From Marinobacter sp050379415 (GTDB taxonomy: Bacteria; Pseudomonadota; Gammaproteobacteria; Pseudomonadales; Oleiphilaceae), in NCBI RefSeq assembly GCF_050379415.1, contig NZ_JBNRLS010000004.1:517403-581402 (forward strand): a stretch of DNA of 64,000 nt, read 5' to 3'. Shown here in pieces: positions 63,116-64,000 of the stretch. Below the pieces are notes generated by a model. It saw only the letters and a list, made by a program, of their open reading frames with translations, searched no databases and was not told where the DNA came from. Position 1 is the stretch's first letter, and every line of letters begins with the position of its first letter. Made by a program: the position numbers and the translations under genes.

Positions 63116-63624
63116 TCGGCGCGGCGCTGGTATACCACGAAGCTGTAGTCGTAGGGATTATTGTCGGACGCGGAGAAATCCTCCCGTCCGATTTCTTCCC
63201 AATCATCCCAGTTCACTTCCGGAAAGAATGCATCCCCCTCCACTTCCGCGTGCACCTGGGTGATGTACATTCGATCCACCAGCGGCAGCGCCTCGGCGTA
63301 GATCTGACCGCCACCAATAATCATTACTTCATCCCCGCCTTCCAGTTCAGCCTGTGCAGCGGCTTTCACCAGGGCGTCGTTGAGCGATCTGGCGGCAACG
63401 GTACCGGCCGGGGCTTCCCAACTCCCGTTCCGGGAAATAACCACGTTCATCCGTCCCGGCAGCGGCCGGCCGATAGAGTCCCAGGTTTTCCGCCCCATGA
63501 TGATAGGTTTCCCCATGGTCGCCTGCTTGAAGTAACGCAGGTCCCCCGGGAGGTACCACGGCAGCTTGTTGTTCCGGCCGATGACCCGGTTTCGGGACAT
63601 CGCTACTATCAGGGCCTTTCTCAT
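63112..63624 (-). CDS. folA: Dihydrofolate reductase
   Basis: The 170-residue enzyme reduces dihydrofolate with NADPH. MRKALIVAMSRNRVIGRNNKLPWYLPGDLRYF contains the Met20-loop and catalytic Asp region (seen in parts NRVIGRNNKLPW and LPGDLRYF), MGRKTWDSIGRPLPGR is the NADPH site, and IIGGGQIYAEALPLVD the hinge. The ATG at 63624 has GAGG upstream. The frame extends upstream through the inverted-repeat element, but that part is not folA. Confidence 0.95.
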   Translation of the reverse strand: MRKALIVAMSRNRVIGRNNKLPWYLPGDLRYFKQATMGKPIIMGRKTWDSIGRPLPGRMNVVISRNGSWEAPAGTVAARSLNDALVKAAAQAELEGGDEVMIIGGGQIYAEALPLVDRMYITQVHAEVEGDAFFPEVNWDDWEEIGREDFSASDNNPYDYSFVVYQRRAD

Positions 63625-63669
63625 TTGTTGACCTCTTGCATTGGAGTCTTGGTTCGGGATTGGGGGGCT

Positions 63670-63781
63670 GCAAGAGGCCGGGAATACCTGCCCAAAAAAC
63701 GCCTCAAGGCATCCATGCGCGGCTTGGGCTCCGCCATCCATGGCTCCGCACATTTTTGGGCAGGTATTCCCGGCCTCTTGC
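63670..63781. repeat. Long inverted-repeat element A
   Basis: A perfect 29-base inverted repeat (63670-63698 and 63753-63781; starts GCAAGAGGCCGGGAATACCT) encloses a 54-base core. The core shares 30 identical bases, in opposite orientation, with element B. It lies 46 bases upstream of folA. As RNA it would form one very stable hairpin. Confidence 0.9.
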
Positions 63782-63917
63782 GATCAGACCACTCAGTCCG
63801 CCTATCCTGAATTTACACCACCAGGACTGTCCATTAATTCGGATCACGGTCATTTATGCCAGATGACTGAAGTTTATTGATCTTCGATCTCTTTGGCCTG
63901 AACGCAGTGCAGCGGGT
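63782..63917. other. Spacer between the two repeat elements
   Basis: This 136-base stretch has no supported gene or promoter. Stop codons fall in all frames I read. Confidence 0.5.
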
Positions 63918-64000
63918 GGGGCTTTCCGAAAATGTGCGGAGCCATGGATGGCGGAGCCAAGCGTACACGGACGTATTCACAGCGTTTTTCGGAAAGCCCC
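63918..64000. repeat. Long inverted-repeat element B (reaches the window edge)
   Basis: GGGGCTTTCCGAAAA (63918-63932) and TTTTCGGAAAGCCCC (63986-64000) form perfect 15-base arms around a core of 53 bases. AAAATGTGCGGAGCCATGGA and ten following bases are identical to the reverse complement of element A at 63727-63756; element A then has one extra C. The arms differ in sequence between A and B. The right arm may extend past base 64000. Confidence 0.85.

Noticed and set aside
63625..63753. N-terminal extension of folA through the repeat element
   Set aside because: The extra 43 residues come from the inverted repeat and the true ATG has a good Shine-Dalgarno sequence.

Overview
This window looks like a chromosomal segment of a GC-rich, marine-type gammaproteobacterium, most like Marinobacter or a close relative. 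That assignment rests on protein style and gene order (the nadD-rsfS-rlmH-mrdA-rodA-rlpA-dac-ybeD-lipB block, rpsF-rpsR next to rlmB-rnr, a PPi-type phosphofructokinase) and not on a database search. No phage, IS element, plasmid function or CRISPR array is visible. Coding density is very high and many neighbouring genes overlap by a few bases.

Layout. 1-10.1 kb, mostly minus strand: ribosomal proteins S18 and S6, RlmB, RNase R, a plus-strand tRNA-Leu(CAG) with its promoter, a large lipoprotein of unknown function, an acyl-CoA dehydrogenase, UbiX and Mpl. 10.2-15.1 kb: phosphofructokinase, glutaredoxin, a YqaA-like membrane protein, an ABC1/UbiB-type kinase and an intact diguanylate cyclase. 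15.1-24.2 kb, minus strand: a cell-elongation and housekeeping block from proA to lipB that lacks the usual mltB and lipA. 24.3-35.2 kb: two tandem GGDEF-like membrane proteins with degenerate active sites, coupled to a DedA-PAP2 fusion; a Lon-N-domain protein coupled to a cNMP-binding/HDOD protein; IlvD; a PerM-type transporter; small unknown proteins; and a haloalkane-dehalogenase-like protein whose nucleophile is Asn.

35.2-54.7 kb is a nearly complete phenylacetic acid catabolon: paaY, paaGHIJK, paaABCDE, paaZ, a Liv-type ABC transporter and the repressor gene paaX. No paaF is present. The LivF-like ATPase of the transporter carries an N-terminal hemerythrin-like domain, the most unusual architecture in the window. 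54.7-61.5 kb holds an NSS-family sodium symporter, an aromatic-type aminotransferase, a fused indolepyruvate ferredoxin oxidoreductase and a divergent Lrp-type regulator. Together these could convert phenylalanine to phenylpyruvate and then directly to phenylacetyl-CoA, feeding the Paa ring-epoxidation pathway without PaaK. 61.6-64 kb: a DEAD-box RNA helicase, folA, and two inverted-repeat elements that share a 30-base core inside different stems.

Start sites were chosen from Shine-Dalgarno sequences, family length and overlap with neighbours. Functions are inferred from recognisable motifs by eye, with no database search.
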